64,000 nt of DNA, taken from Pseudomonas syringae CC1557 (lineage in GTDB: Bacteria > Pseudomonadota > Gammaproteobacteria > Pseudomonadales > Pseudomonadaceae). The stretch is from assembly GCF_000452705.1 (NCBI RefSeq), contig NZ_CP007014.1:2914001-2978000 (forward strand), in the 5' to 3' direction. A program made the translations under genes and the position numbers. Below, piece after piece: positions 28,123 through 36,614 of this stretch. The notes beneath the pieces were generated by a model. That model was not told where the DNA came from and did not search any database. It worked only from the letters and a program-made list of their open reading frames with translations. How positions within the stretch are numbered: position 1 is the first letter of the stretch; each line of letters opens with the position of its first letter.

Positions 28123-29415
28123 TTAGAAACGGTCAAAGCGGTAAGGGCTTGGGTCAATGATCGGCGTGTGCCCACTGATCAGGTCCGCCACGAGGTGACC
28201 CGCCGCTGGCGATGTGCCGAACCCGTGCCCCGAGAAACCGGTGGCAACGGTCAATCCCGGGATCTGCGCAACCGGACCGATGACTGGATTGGAATCGGGC
28301 GTCACATCGATAGTGCCCGCCCAGGCATGCGCGATCCGCGCCTGTTCGAACACCGGCCAGGCGGCAATCAGGTTGTTCATCGCGTCGTTGTTGAGCCGTG
28401 GGTTGGCCACTGGATCCTGCACCCTGACACGTTCGAACGGGCTCACGCTGTCTGCCCGCCAACGACGTGCCAGCGCCAGGTCATTGATAAACGGCTTGCC
28501 CAGCGACACGTTCAGCACACTGCGCTGCGCACGAAACTGCGGCATATACTGCTTGGCGAGCAACAGGTGATCGAGGGTCAGGAAGGCGTCCAACTTGCCG
28601 CGTTGGGTAATGATGAAACCTCCGTCCTTGTGCTTGCGAAACGAAAAGTCCGGCGCGCCAACAGCTATCTCTGTCGGCCCTTGCATGGGGTGGGTACGCA
28701 GTACCGAGCAGGTCAACGGCAAGGTCGGCAACGAGACACCGAGGTTGCCCAGAAAGCGACGTGACCACATGCCCCCTGCGAGCAAGACGTGATCACAGCG
28801 AATTTCACCTTTTTCCGTGACCACGCCACTTACCGCCCCTGCGGACATCTGCAGTGTACGCACCGCGCATTGCTCAACGATAACCACGCCCTTGTCCATG
28901 GCCGCCTTGGCAATCGCGCTGCTGGCCAGCGTCGGTTCCGCACGCGCATCGGATGGCGTAAAAATACCGCCGGCCCAGTTACCCGCGCCGCCTGGTACGA
29001 GCGTATCAATCTCTCGTTTGCTGAGCAGGCGCGAATCCAGCGACAAGTGCTCTACTGACTTAAGCCAACTTTCGTGCATGGCCATTTGCGCCGGGGTGCG
29101 CCCGACAAACATGATGCCTTCCTGGCGATACCCCACATCCGCCCCTACCCGCTCAGGCATCTGCGCCCACAAGCGGTCAGCGGCGAGGGCCAGTGGGATG
29201 TCGGCCGCGTGGCGGCTGGTCTTGCGCACCCAGCCCAGGTTGCGGGATGACTGCTCGGCGGCGATCCGGCCTTTCTCCAAAACCACCACCGAGATATTGC
29301 GCTCGGCCAGGGTCAGCGCAGCTGTCAGGCCGATGATCCCGCCACCAATGATGACGACGGATGTCGCAGGGGGAATAACAGTGGAGGTTGTCACGGGCGC
29401 AATTGTCGGGGCCAT
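28123..29415 (-). CDS. FAD-dependent amino acid/amine oxidoreductase (DAO family)
   Basis: A 430-residue DAO-fold flavoprotein. The dinucleotide-binding motif is VVIIGGGIIGLTAALTLAE, and the C-terminal FAD contact is TGFSGHGFGTSPAAGHL. A substrate-cap domain lies between, with TIDVTPDSNPVIGP. Relatives oxidise glycine, D-amino acids or N-methyl amino acids to imines. The RidA homologue immediately upstream would hydrolyse such an imine. ATG 29415 is preferred over the TTG frame start at 29421, although neither has a strong Shine-Dalgarno. A residue-level substrate prediction is not possible. Confidence 0.85.
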   Translation of the reverse strand: MAPTIAPVTTSTVIPPATSVVIIGGGIIGLTAALTLAERNISVVVLEKGRIAAEQSSRNLGWVRKTSRHAADIPLALAADRLWAQMPERVGADVGYRQEGIMFVGRTPAQMAMHESWLKSVEHLSLDSRLLSKREIDTLVPGGAGNWAGGIFTPSDARAEPTLASSAIAKAAMDKGVVIVEQCAVRTLQMSAGAVSGVVTEKGEIRCDHVLLAGGMWSRRFLGNLGVSLPTLPLTCSVLRTHPMQGPTEIAVGAPDFSFRKHKDGGFIITQRGKLDAFLTLDHLLLAKQYMPQFRAQRSVLNVSLGKPFINDLALARRWRADSVSPFERVRVQDPVANPRLNNDAMNNLIAAWPVFEQARIAHAWAGTIDVTPDSNPVIGPVAQIPGLTVATGFSGHGFGTSPAAGHLVADLISGHTPIIDPSPYRFDRF

Positions 29416-29472
29416 GGTCAAGACTCGGTAAGCGAATAAGGGCGGCCAAGCCTGCGCACGGCCGCGTGACGA

Positions 29473-29895
29473 TTATTGCGACAGTCGAATGACCTCGACC
29501 TTGGCCTTCGACACGTTGCGATACGCGGTCACTTCCAGCTCCACCTTGTAGACCGTCGAGCCCAGGGGCGGACAGGTGACAGTGCTGGCCGGATCCACGC
29601 CGCGAAACTTTTCACCGATCAGGCCCATCACGGCCGGCACATCCTTGGGGTCCTGGATAAATACGCGCGAACACACCACATCAGCCAGGCTCGCATCGAC
29701 GACTTTCAGGGCTGACTCGATGTTGGCAAACACCTGGTGTGTCTGCTCCAGGACATCCTCCGGGATCAGCTTGGTCTGTGGGTTGCGGCCAGCGGTGTTG
29801 GACACATAGATCCAGTTGTCCACGGCCACCAGGCGTGAATAGCTGGCCTGGTCTTCGAATGGCGAACCGGTCTTGAGCTTGATGATTTTTGTCAT
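29473..29895 (-). CDS. RidA-family imine/enamine deaminase
   Basis: A 140-residue YjgF/YER057c/UK114 protein. The family core is visible: YSRLVAVDNWIYVSNTAG, DVVCSRVFIQDPKD and STVTCPPLGSTVYKVELEVT. RidA proteins hydrolyse reactive enamines/imines released by PLP enzymes or amino-acid oxidases to keto acids and ammonia. ATG 29895 is chosen (GAGG upstream, normal family length); the open frame extends to 29955 and would overlap the preceding gene. It sits 35 bases after the OCD-family gene and 57 before the FAD oxidoreductase. Confidence 0.87.
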   Translation of the reverse strand: MTKIIKLKTGSPFEDQASYSRLVAVDNWIYVSNTAGRNPQTKLIPEDVLEQTHQVFANIESALKVVDASLADVVCSRVFIQDPKDVPAVMGLIGEKFRGVDPASTVTCPPLGSTVYKVELEVTAYRNVSKAKVEVIRLSQ

Positions 29896-29930
29896 GTCGA
29901 ATGCCTCGTCAGTTTGAAGGAAGGTGTGGC

Positions 29931-31070
29931 TTAGCGCAGCTCCGGGGTTTCCCACAGGTTCAAGGTCACGCCGATACCTTGCTTGACTGCGTTGCGGTAC
30001 ACGACCGTGCCCCAGGCCACGTCTTCGACGGGCATACCGCCCACCGACATGATGATGATTTCCTCATCGTTCCTGCGGCCAGGTGCGGCCCCGGCGATGA
30101 TCTTGCCGATGTCCTCGAGGTCGTCAGGCTGCATCTTGCCTTCGGCAATCATGTCCATGAAGCGCACACCAATCACCGGCACATTGTGATGCGCAGGCTT
30201 GGGCAATTCTTCAAACCAGGCCTGATAAAGACCGGTGTTGTCGAGCACCTTGCGTATGTCAGGCTGCTCCATTCCAGCGTCGAGCGAACAAGACGCCGGC
30301 ATCGCGAGGAAGGCACCTGGCTTGACCCATTCACGCCGCACAATTGGGTAGATCGAGGGATCGCCTGTGGCGCCGGAGCTACAATAAGTAACAAGGTCCG
30401 AGTCGCGGACTACCGCTTCGAGGGTGTCGACCACTTCTATCGTGGTGATCTGCGGATAAGTCTGTTCGACCCATGCGATAAAGTTGTCGAGGCTCTTCTG
30501 TCCACGGCCCTTGATCTTCAGGGTATCGATGTGCGGGCACACCGCAATGAAGGCCGCCAGGGTGGTCTTGCCCATGACGCCAGGCCCCAGCAGGCCGACG
30601 ACTTTCGAGTCCTTGCGCGCCAGGTGGCGTGCGCCCACGCCGGGAATTGCACCGGTGCGATAAGCGGACAGCAGGTTGGCTGACATATGCGCCAACGGCG
30701 CGCCGGTGTCGGGGTCGTTGAGGGTGAACATCAGGATCGAGCGCGGCAGGCCTTTTTCGCGGTTGGCGATATTGGAGCCGTACCATTTCACGCCAGCGGT
30801 GCAGAAGCTGCCACCCAGATAGGCCGGCATGGCCATCATGCGCCGATCAGCCGTGGGCTTGGGCATGTTCGGGAACGGCGAATCCTGCGGAAAAATCACC
30901 ATTGCACCATGGGAATCATTATTCGGGCCGGCCATGCGATAGTCACCGGAATACAGCAACCCAAACATCTCCTCCATGGTATTCACGCAGGCCAGCATGT
31001 CGGTCACACCCGCGCGGATCATGTCCTGCTCGGAGAGGTAGATAAAGTCGATTTTTGTAGTTGTAGACAT
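29931..31070 (-). CDS. ornithine cyclodeaminase/mu-crystallin-family protein
   Basis: 379 residues of the OCD/mu-crystallin superfamily, NAD(P)-binding. The core includes KWYGSNIANREKGLPRS, SAYRTGAIPGVGARHL and the Rossmann turn VGLLGPGVMGKTTLAAF. The family includes ornithine and lysine cyclodeaminases, alanine dehydrogenases and ketimine reductases. It is longer than bacterial ornithine cyclodeaminases by roughly 40-50 residues. It is first in an operon with RidA, an FAD oxidoreductase and a hydrolase and is divergent from an AraC gene. It likely acts on an imine/amine intermediate. Opine breakdown is an alternative reading. Confidence 0.85.
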   Translation of the reverse strand: MSTTTKIDFIYLSEQDMIRAGVTDMLACVNTMEEMFGLLYSGDYRMAGPNNDSHGAMVIFPQDSPFPNMPKPTADRRMMAMPAYLGGSFCTAGVKWYGSNIANREKGLPRSILMFTLNDPDTGAPLAHMSANLLSAYRTGAIPGVGARHLARKDSKVVGLLGPGVMGKTTLAAFIAVCPHIDTLKIKGRGQKSLDNFIAWVEQTYPQITTIEVVDTLEAVVRDSDLVTYCSSGATGDPSIYPIVRREWVKPGAFLAMPASCSLDAGMEQPDIRKVLDNTGLYQAWFEELPKPAHHNVPVIGVRFMDMIAEGKMQPDDLEDIGKIIAGAAPGRRNDEEIIIMSVGGMPVEDVAWGTVVYRNAVKQGIGVTLNLWETPELR

Positions 31071-31256
31071 AGTTATTCTCAGGCTGAAGGTGATATCACT
31101 GCGGTAGGCGCAGCTCCACGCTTTCGAGTCCGAGTATCAGGTGGCAGGTATCGGCGGTATTGTAAATTTCGGACATTGCGCTCTACGGGTACGCTAAATA
31201 GTTGGCGCGATTAATGCTTTTAACTTGCCGTGCCGCAGCCTTCCCAAGGTGCAACC

Positions 31257-32084
31257 ATGATCAAACCGAGCGTGCCGACTCCCCGGCACCACACAGCAAA
31301 CGAACAGCCTTGGTTCGTGCTCAACTCTTCACGCTATTCGGTGATGCCTTGCGCGCACCCGGCGATCTCGCATTTCTATGCATTCGATGTGGCGCAATCG
31401 AGCAACCTGCTGGCCGTACCGGACGGCTGTGTGGATATTTTGTTCGACTGCGACGCGACGCGGCCTACCGCGCGGATCTGTGGCACTCCGCTGGTTGCCC
31501 AGGCCGTCGAGTTACACCAGCATCACCACTACTTCGGCGTACGCTTTTCACCGGGGATCATTCCCGGCTTCGTCAATGTGCTCGCAGAGGAGTTGACCGA
31601 ACGCGAACTCGACCTGCTGGAGGTATCAGAGTTTGCCCAACGCATCTTCGAAAGCATCGTCCAGGCACCGCTGCTGAGCGATCAGATGCGACTGTTCAAC
31701 GACTACCTGACCCCACGTCTGATGGGCAAGGCGTCGAAACTCACCGCCATGATCATTCAACAGGCGCTGCACCATCGCGGCGATATCCGCATTCGACAAC
31801 TTGAAGACCTCAGCGGCTATACCAGCCGTACCTTGCATCGCCAGTTCAACCAGGACACCGGCATGTCACCCAAGGCGTTTTGCCGGATCATCCGCTGCCA
31901 GGCGGCCCTGGACACTCTCAACACCCAGCACGATGTATCGTTTTCGCAGTTGGCCCTCGATCTGGGCTTTTCCGATCAATCGCACTTCCTGCGCGACTTC
32001 AAGAAACTCGTCAGCACCACACCCTGCGACTACCAACGCACAATGACCCAAAACGCCTACACCGACAGGATCAGCTACGCTTGA
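31257..32084 (+). CDS. AraC-family transcriptional regulator
   Basis: A 275-residue activator. The N-terminal ~150 residues form a ligand domain (LLAVPDGCVDILFDCD, HHHYFGVRFSPG). The C-terminal ~100 form the double helix-turn-helix (IRQLEDLSGYTSRTLHRQF and SFSQLALDLGFSDQSHFLRD). ATG 31257 has AAGGTG 6 bases upstream; GTG 31230 is in frame. It is divergent from the OCD-RidA-oxidoreductase-hydrolase unit across a 186-base gap and is its most likely regulator. Confidence 0.9.
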   Translation: MIKPSVPTPRHHTANEQPWFVLNSSRYSVMPCAHPAISHFYAFDVAQSSNLLAVPDGCVDILFDCDATRPTARICGTPLVAQAVELHQHHHYFGVRFSPGIIPGFVNVLAEELTERELDLLEVSEFAQRIFESIVQAPLLSDQMRLFNDYLTPRLMGKASKLTAMIIQQALHHRGDIRIRQLEDLSGYTSRTLHRQFNQDTGMSPKAFCRIIRCQAALDTLNTQHDVSFSQLALDLGFSDQSHFLRDFKKLVSTTPCDYQRTMTQNAYTDRISYA

Positions 32085-32230
32085 TCACGCTGTGCGCAAA
32101 TAAATCCGCGTCTCCATCGTTTCTCCATAAAACCTCCCATGAAAGCGCATGCTCGTGGTGCACAGTAGTCTTCGTAGCAACAGGGTAATTCGCCATACTG
32201 CGATGACCGAACTGCACGACCGAGCGGACC

Positions 32231-32977
32231 ATGACCGAATCACACCTTGCATCAACACCCACGAACCTCGCGGACAAACGCCAGGCGTTGATATTGATCG
32301 CCGAGGACGAACCCGAAATCGCCGACATCCTGAGCGCCTATCTCAAGCGCAGTGGCTTCCAGACCGCCCATGCTCTGGATGGTCGCCGCGCCCTTGACCT
32401 GCATCAATCGCTCAAGCCGGACCTGGTGCTGCTGGACGTGCTGATGCCGAACCTGGACGGCTGGATGGTACTGGCCGAGATCCGGCACCGGGGCACCACC
32501 CCCGTGATCATGCTGACCGCTCAGGACCAGGACATGGACAAACTCATGGGCTTGCGCATCGGTGCCGACGACTACATCGTCAAGCCGTTCAACCCGGCCG
32601 AAGTCGTGGCCAGGACCCAAGCGGTACTGCGGCGCTCGCTCGATCATGGCTATGCCGCCCGCCCCAGTGTCCTGCGGGTGAATGCCTTTGAAATCGACAT
32701 CGACAGCCATGAAGTCAGTGTGCAGATCGGGGCACACAAGTACCCGCTCCACCTGACAGTGACCGAGTTCAGGTTGTTGGCCCAACTGGCCAAGGCCCCC
32801 AGGCGCGTGTTCAGTCGCGCCGAGTTGCTGGCGCTGTGTTCGCCCGAGAGCGACAGTCTGGAGCGCACGGTCGACAGCCATATCAGCAAGCTGCGGCGCA
32901 AAATCGAAGATATGGGCCTCCAGGGCGTACCGGCCAGCATTCGCGGGGTCGGCTACCGGTTCGGGAGCACTCCATGA
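32231..32977 (+). CDS. OmpR/PhoB-type response regulator (BaeR-like)
   Basis: 248 residues. The receiver domain has acidic residues EDEPE, phospho-acceptor Asp in LVLLDVLMPNLDG, and Lys in YIVKPFNP. The winged-helix effector domain has VFSRAELLAL and RTVDSHISKLRRKIE. It overlaps the sensor kinase start by 4 bases (ATGA). It heads a five-gene plus-strand set with a kinase, two small proteins and an ABC membrane protein. Target genes are unknown. Confidence 0.92.
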   Translation: MTESHLASTPTNLADKRQALILIAEDEPEIADILSAYLKRSGFQTAHALDGRRALDLHQSLKPDLVLLDVLMPNLDGWMVLAEIRHRGTTPVIMLTAQDQDMDKLMGLRIGADDYIVKPFNPAEVVARTQAVLRRSLDHGYAARPSVLRVNAFEIDIDSHEVSVQIGAHKYPLHLTVTEFRLLAQLAKAPRRVFSRAELLALCSPESDSLERTVDSHISKLRRKIEDMGLQGVPASIRGVGYRFGSTP

Positions 32978-34050
32978 AGACCTCCAACAGTTTGAGCCGA
33001 CAGATCATTTTGTCGATGTCCGCCGTGGTGCTCTGCGTGATCGCACTGGCGTTGGTCGGCTCCTACGTGTTTTACGCGCTGCTCTGGATGTTCTGGCCGC
33101 CGTCGGATCTGGACGTAAACGAATGGCTGCCCACAGGCGTGGAGTGGGCATGGATGGCACTGATCACCTGCATCAGCCTGTCGATGGGCGCCGTGGTGGC
33201 GATCAAACTGTCCCGACGCATTCTGATGCCCTTGAACTCGGTCGCAACCAGCCTGCGCCGTCTCGCCGACGGCGACCTCGATGCCCGGGCCACCGCCTCC
33301 AACCGCTCATTGGCGGAGGCCACGTTGTTAGTGGATGACTTCAACAGCATGGCCGAACGATTGAAACGCATGGCCGAGGAGCAATCCTTCTGGAACGCCG
33401 CCATTGCACATGAACTGCGTACCCCTTTGACCATCCTGCGTGGCCGCCTGCAAGGGTTGGCGGAAGGCGTGTTCACCCCGGACCAGGCGCAGTTCTACAG
33501 CCTGCTCAACCAAGTGGAAGGCCTGACGCGCCTGATCGAAGACCTGCGGGTCGTGGGCCTGGCGGACAACGGCTACCTCGAAGTCCATATCCAAAGTGCC
33601 GACCTGGCCGATGAGATCGAGGCAGACGCTGCCCTGTTCGAACCGGGCCTGCTTGCATCCGGGTTCGTGCTGCATCTGAACCTGCTCAAACGGACTGTGC
33701 AGTGTGATCCGGCCAGGATCCGCCAAGCGTTGCTGGCCATGCTGGACAATCTGAGACGGCATGCAACCCCAGGCAATGTCACGGTGCGCCTGAGCAGCCA
33801 GGATGGCCTGAATACCTTGAGTGTCGCGGACGAGGGCCCCGGCATTGAAGAAGCCTTCGCAACGCACATCTTCGAACCGTTTCAGCGCGGGGAAAGTTCG
33901 CGCTCCCGTGCCCAGGGCGGCAGCGGCCTGGGACTCGCCGTGGTGCGCGCGATTGCCCTTTCCCACCGGGGCAGCGTGACCTGCCGAAACCTGGATAACG
34001 GCGGCACCTTATTCGAACTGAGCTGGCCCGACCAACTGGTCGCCATGTAA
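32974..34050 (+). CDS. sensor histidine kinase (BaeS-like)
   Basis: 358 residues. Two membrane helices (about 12-35 and 55-75) enclose a very short periplasmic loop of roughly 20 residues. HAMP, HisKA (phospho-acceptor His in AAIAHELRTPLTILRG) and HATPase (VADEGPGIEE, GGSGLGLAVVRAIA) domains follow. The small loop suggests sensing within the membrane or through a partner rather than by a large periplasmic domain. It overlaps the response regulator stop. A frame open upstream to 32836 is only the antiparallel shadow of the regulator and is discarded. Confidence 0.92.
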   Translation: MKTSNSLSRQIILSMSAVVLCVIALALVGSYVFYALLWMFWPPSDLDVNEWLPTGVEWAWMALITCISLSMGAVVAIKLSRRILMPLNSVATSLRRLADGDLDARATASNRSLAEATLLVDDFNSMAERLKRMAEEQSFWNAAIAHELRTPLTILRGRLQGLAEGVFTPDQAQFYSLLNQVEGLTRLIEDLRVVGLADNGYLEVHIQSADLADEIEADAALFEPGLLASGFVLHLNLLKRTVQCDPARIRQALLAMLDNLRRHATPGNVTVRLSSQDGLNTLSVADEGPGIEEAFATHIFEPFQRGESSRSRAQGGSGLGLAVVRAIALSHRGSVTCRNLDNGGTLFELSWPDQLVAM

Positions 34051-34073
34051 GTCCAACGGCTCCAGGTGAAGGC

Positions 34074-34274
34074 ATGCGCCTCTCTATTTTCACGGTCAAT
34101 CGGTACCGCCACTTTGCCTTGCTCGACACACAGGGGCGTTGTATCGCTTTCAAGAGCTGCGAAGGGATTCCAGAGAACGGCGAATGGGTGCAAGTCAACG
34201 AAGTGAACCTCGCCTGGTTGAACCGGGCGCTGCCTGTGCTCGCCCTGGCCAAGTCAAACACTCGCCTCTTGTAG
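34074..34274 (+). CDS. small protein of unknown function
   Basis: 66 codons, ATG preceded by AGGTGAAGG. The product has no signal peptide or membrane helix; it starts MRLSIFTVNRYRHFALLD and contains GWx-like GEWVQVNEVNLAWLN. It lies 23 bases after the kinase and 20 before the next gene, in the same direction, so it is probably co-transcribed. I do not recognise the family. Confidence 0.55.
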   Translation: MRLSIFTVNRYRHFALLDTQGRCIAFKSCEGIPENGEWVQVNEVNLAWLNRALPVLALAKSNTRLL

Positions 34275-34294
34275 GTCAGTCTGGAGTTGTCTGT

Positions 34295-34693
34295 ATGTCT
34301 ATTAACGATCTCGATCGAAGCCTGATTGACGTGACGCTGCTTGAAGACTCGGTACGGCTCTATAGCGCCAGGCTCAGAAAGCTGGAGCGATTCTGGACCC
34401 CCTTACAAAAACAAGCGCCGCTCTTAGTGTTGTCACTGTGGATACCAGGTGTTGTCGCCTCGCTGTTCAGCCAGTCCTATTACCACTGGTTATTTACCGC
34501 GCCGGCCATTTGCCTACTGATCATGCTCGAAATCGTCATCGAAGAACTCCGGATCGACGTGTCATCGATGACTGAGGAGACGCGCTATCTACTCGATGTC
34601 ACCCACGTTCTTTATACCGGGGCGCTGAGTTCTCACCCCCGTACTTTGCGTAAGCCAGGTAGCCCATGCCTTCCGTCACACCTCCACTCCTAA
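34295..34693 (+). CDS. small membrane protein of unknown function
   Basis: 132 codons from ATG 34295, with GGAG 9 bases upstream. An amphipathic N-terminal third (about 1-42) precedes two hydrophobic stretches (APLLVLSLWIPGVVASLF and HWLFTAPAICLLIMLEIVI). The C-terminus is hydrophilic and overlaps the ABC membrane gene by 28 bases. No family is recognised. Position in a tight run between a two-component system and an ABC membrane protein suggests a shared membrane function. Confidence 0.6.
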   Translation: MSINDLDRSLIDVTLLEDSVRLYSARLRKLERFWTPLQKQAPLLVLSLWIPGVVASLFSQSYYHWLFTAPAICLLIMLEIVIEELRIDVSSMTEETRYLLDVTHVLYTGALSSHPRTLRKPGSPCLPSHLHS

Positions 34694-35583
34694 TCGAGCA
34701 CAGCCGCAAGCTCGGTAAACAGTCCGCCAGCCAGACGCTCAAGGCGATCGCCAAGGCCTATCCGGGCAAGTTGTTTGGGACTCTGTCGCTGGTTGCATTG
34801 GAAAATGCGCTGCTGCTGGCCTACCCGTTGTTTGCTGGGTTTGCCGTAGATGCCATGCTCCGTGGCGACGCCGGCAACGCCCTGCTCTACGCCGCCGTGG
34901 TGTTGGGTTTCTGGGTGGTGGGCGCCGCCCGGCGCGCGCTCGACACTCGCACCTTTACGCGTATCTACGCCGACCTTGCAGTCCCGGTGATTCTTAATCA
35001 GCGGCTGCAACGACACAGCACCTCAAAGGCTGCCGCACGGGTGGTGCTGGCACGGGAGTTCGTCGATTTTTTCGAAAAACACGTGCCCACAATTGCTACG
35101 GCGCTGGTTTCGATCATCGGCGCGGCCGCCATGTTGCTGGCAATTGAACCCTGGGTCGGCCTGGCGTGCCTGGTGGTGCTGGGGCTCTGTCTCGTGGTGG
35201 TGCCTGGCTTTGCGCGGCGCAACCAGCGCTTGCATGAGCGCTTGAACAACCGTTTGGAAAAGGAAATCAGCCTGGTGGAAAGCGTCGGTGCGCACACCTT
35301 GCATCGTCACTACCAAGTACTGTCGCGCCTGCGTATCCGGCTATCGGACCGTGAGGCCGTCGCCTTTCTCACCATCGGCGTTCTGGCGGCCTTGCTGTTT
35401 GTGGTCGCCATCAGCCAACTGGCACTCGCGCCTGCGGTGAAGGCTGGCCATATCTATGCGGTGATGACTTACCTGTGGACGTTCGTCAGTTGCCTGGATG
35501 AAGCCCCTAGCGTGGTTGACCAATTGGCTCGGCTCAAGGACATCGGCAAACGCGTGGATCCGGGGTTGAACGAGGCGGCCTGA
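34666..35583 (+). CDS. ABC transporter six-transmembrane-domain protein lacking an ATPase domain
   Basis: A 305-residue protein resembling the type IV ABC exporter membrane domain (ABC_membrane_3-type). It has about five to six hydrophobic helices and a coupling-helix-like region (NNRLEKEISLVESVGAHTL). No Walker A, LSGGQ or Walker B motif is present, and no nucleotide-binding-domain gene lies nearby. It therefore either borrows an ATPase or works as a non-transporting membrane protein. It ends 12 bases before the convergent AraC gene. Confidence 0.8.
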   Translation: MPSVTPPLLIEHSRKLGKQSASQTLKAIAKAYPGKLFGTLSLVALENALLLAYPLFAGFAVDAMLRGDAGNALLYAAVVLGFWVVGAARRALDTRTFTRIYADLAVPVILNQRLQRHSTSKAAARVVLAREFVDFFEKHVPTIATALVSIIGAAAMLLAIEPWVGLACLVVLGLCLVVVPGFARRNQRLHERLNNRLEKEISLVESVGAHTLHRHYQVLSRLRIRLSDREAVAFLTIGVLAALLFVVAISQLALAPAVKAGHIYAVMTYLWTFVSCLDEAPSVVDQLARLKDIGKRVDPGLNEAA

Positions 35584-35595
35584 TCCTTCGCCCAC

Positions 35596-36537
35596 TCAGA
35601 GGTTCGACCGCTGGGTTTCCGACGGAGACTCGCCAAACAACTCACGGTAATGCGCGGCGAAGTGGCTCAGATGGAAAAAACCCATTGCCACCGCCACATC
35701 GCTGACGTTCTGGCGGCAGGACGGAGTGGCGCTCAGCTGTCGGCGTACCGCGTTAAGGCGCAGGTTGCGCAGGTACTCGACCGGACGCATGCCGGTCACC
35801 GCCTGAAAACTGTTCTGCATGGTCCGTCGGCTGACCCGCAGGTGTTCGCACAGGTCGAGAATGCTCAGCGGCGTGTCGCCGCTGGCGTCGATCAGCTCCT
35901 GGCAACGCTTGACCAGGTAGGCACTCACGGCGAAGTTGCCACGCCGGCAACGTGCTTCGTCGGTGGCGTTGCTGAACAGATCGAGAAAGGCGCCAAGCAG
36001 CTCGTCTTCGAGCATTTTTTCGGCGCAGGCACTGATCGGCTCCGTCTGTTGCAACAGGTGACGAAACAGCGGGTAGATACGCTGGCGTATCCGCAGCAGT
36101 AAAGCGTCATCCACGCAAATCTGGGAACGGGTGGTGACGCGCTTGAGTTGGTCGCTGGACAGTTCGAAAGCCGCCAGTTTGGCAAAACGTATGGTGTCGA
36201 CGTTAAGCGCGAAGAAATGCGTGCCTTCTGGCGCATGCAGCACAAACTCCTCGCCATCGCGCAACAGCACCACGTGGTGCGCGCCCACCTGCTGCCCCTG
36301 TACCACCGGTGCACTGCCCAACGACATGGCCACGCACAGTCGTCCTTCAGGCGCAAAGCCGCGCTGCACCACGCGCTTGTCCAGCACTTCCTGGAAGATC
36401 TGAAAGCGCTCGGCAGACAATTGGCGCAGCCCACTGGTCAGGCAGCCCCGCCCGAGTTGGTCGTACACTTGCCGCCAGCCCTGGATAGAGCCGGCATGCA
36501 ATTGAGGGTCATTGAAGGTTCGAACTTCAGCAAGCAT
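35596..36537 (-). CDS. AraC-family regulator
   Basis: 313 residues. The N-terminal sensing domain includes HAGSIQGWRQVYDQLGRG. The C-terminal DNA-binding domain has SILDLCEHLRVSRRTMQNSF and NVSDVAVAMGFFHLSHFAAH. It is clearly related to the AraC regulator at 54561-55529 (shared HA-x-I-x-W, RVVQxG-APxG, RRTxQNSF). GAGGAA precedes the ATG. It lies downstream of the MhpA/MhpD operon on the same strand with a 77-base gap, so it may have its own promoter. It is probably a catabolic activator. Confidence 0.9.
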   Translation of the reverse strand: MLAEVRTFNDPQLHAGSIQGWRQVYDQLGRGCLTSGLRQLSAERFQIFQEVLDKRVVQRGFAPEGRLCVAMSLGSAPVVQGQQVGAHHVVLLRDGEEFVLHAPEGTHFFALNVDTIRFAKLAAFELSSDQLKRVTTRSQICVDDALLLRIRQRIYPLFRHLLQQTEPISACAEKMLEDELLGAFLDLFSNATDEARCRRGNFAVSAYLVKRCQELIDASGDTPLSILDLCEHLRVSRRTMQNSFQAVTGMRPVEYLRNLRLNAVRRQLSATPSCRQNVSDVAVAMGFFHLSHFAAHYRELFGESPSETQRSNL

Positions 36538-36614
36538 GGTCGTCGTTCCTCGGGGGCCCCGTTGCCGTAATCGGCCTGCAGGGGACCGGCGTCATCCTTT
36601 ACGGCAGCCAGGGT

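Noticed and set aside
34666-35583. Complete ABC exporter
   Set aside because: No Walker A, signature or Walker B motif in this protein or in adjacent genes, so it is called only a membrane-domain protein.
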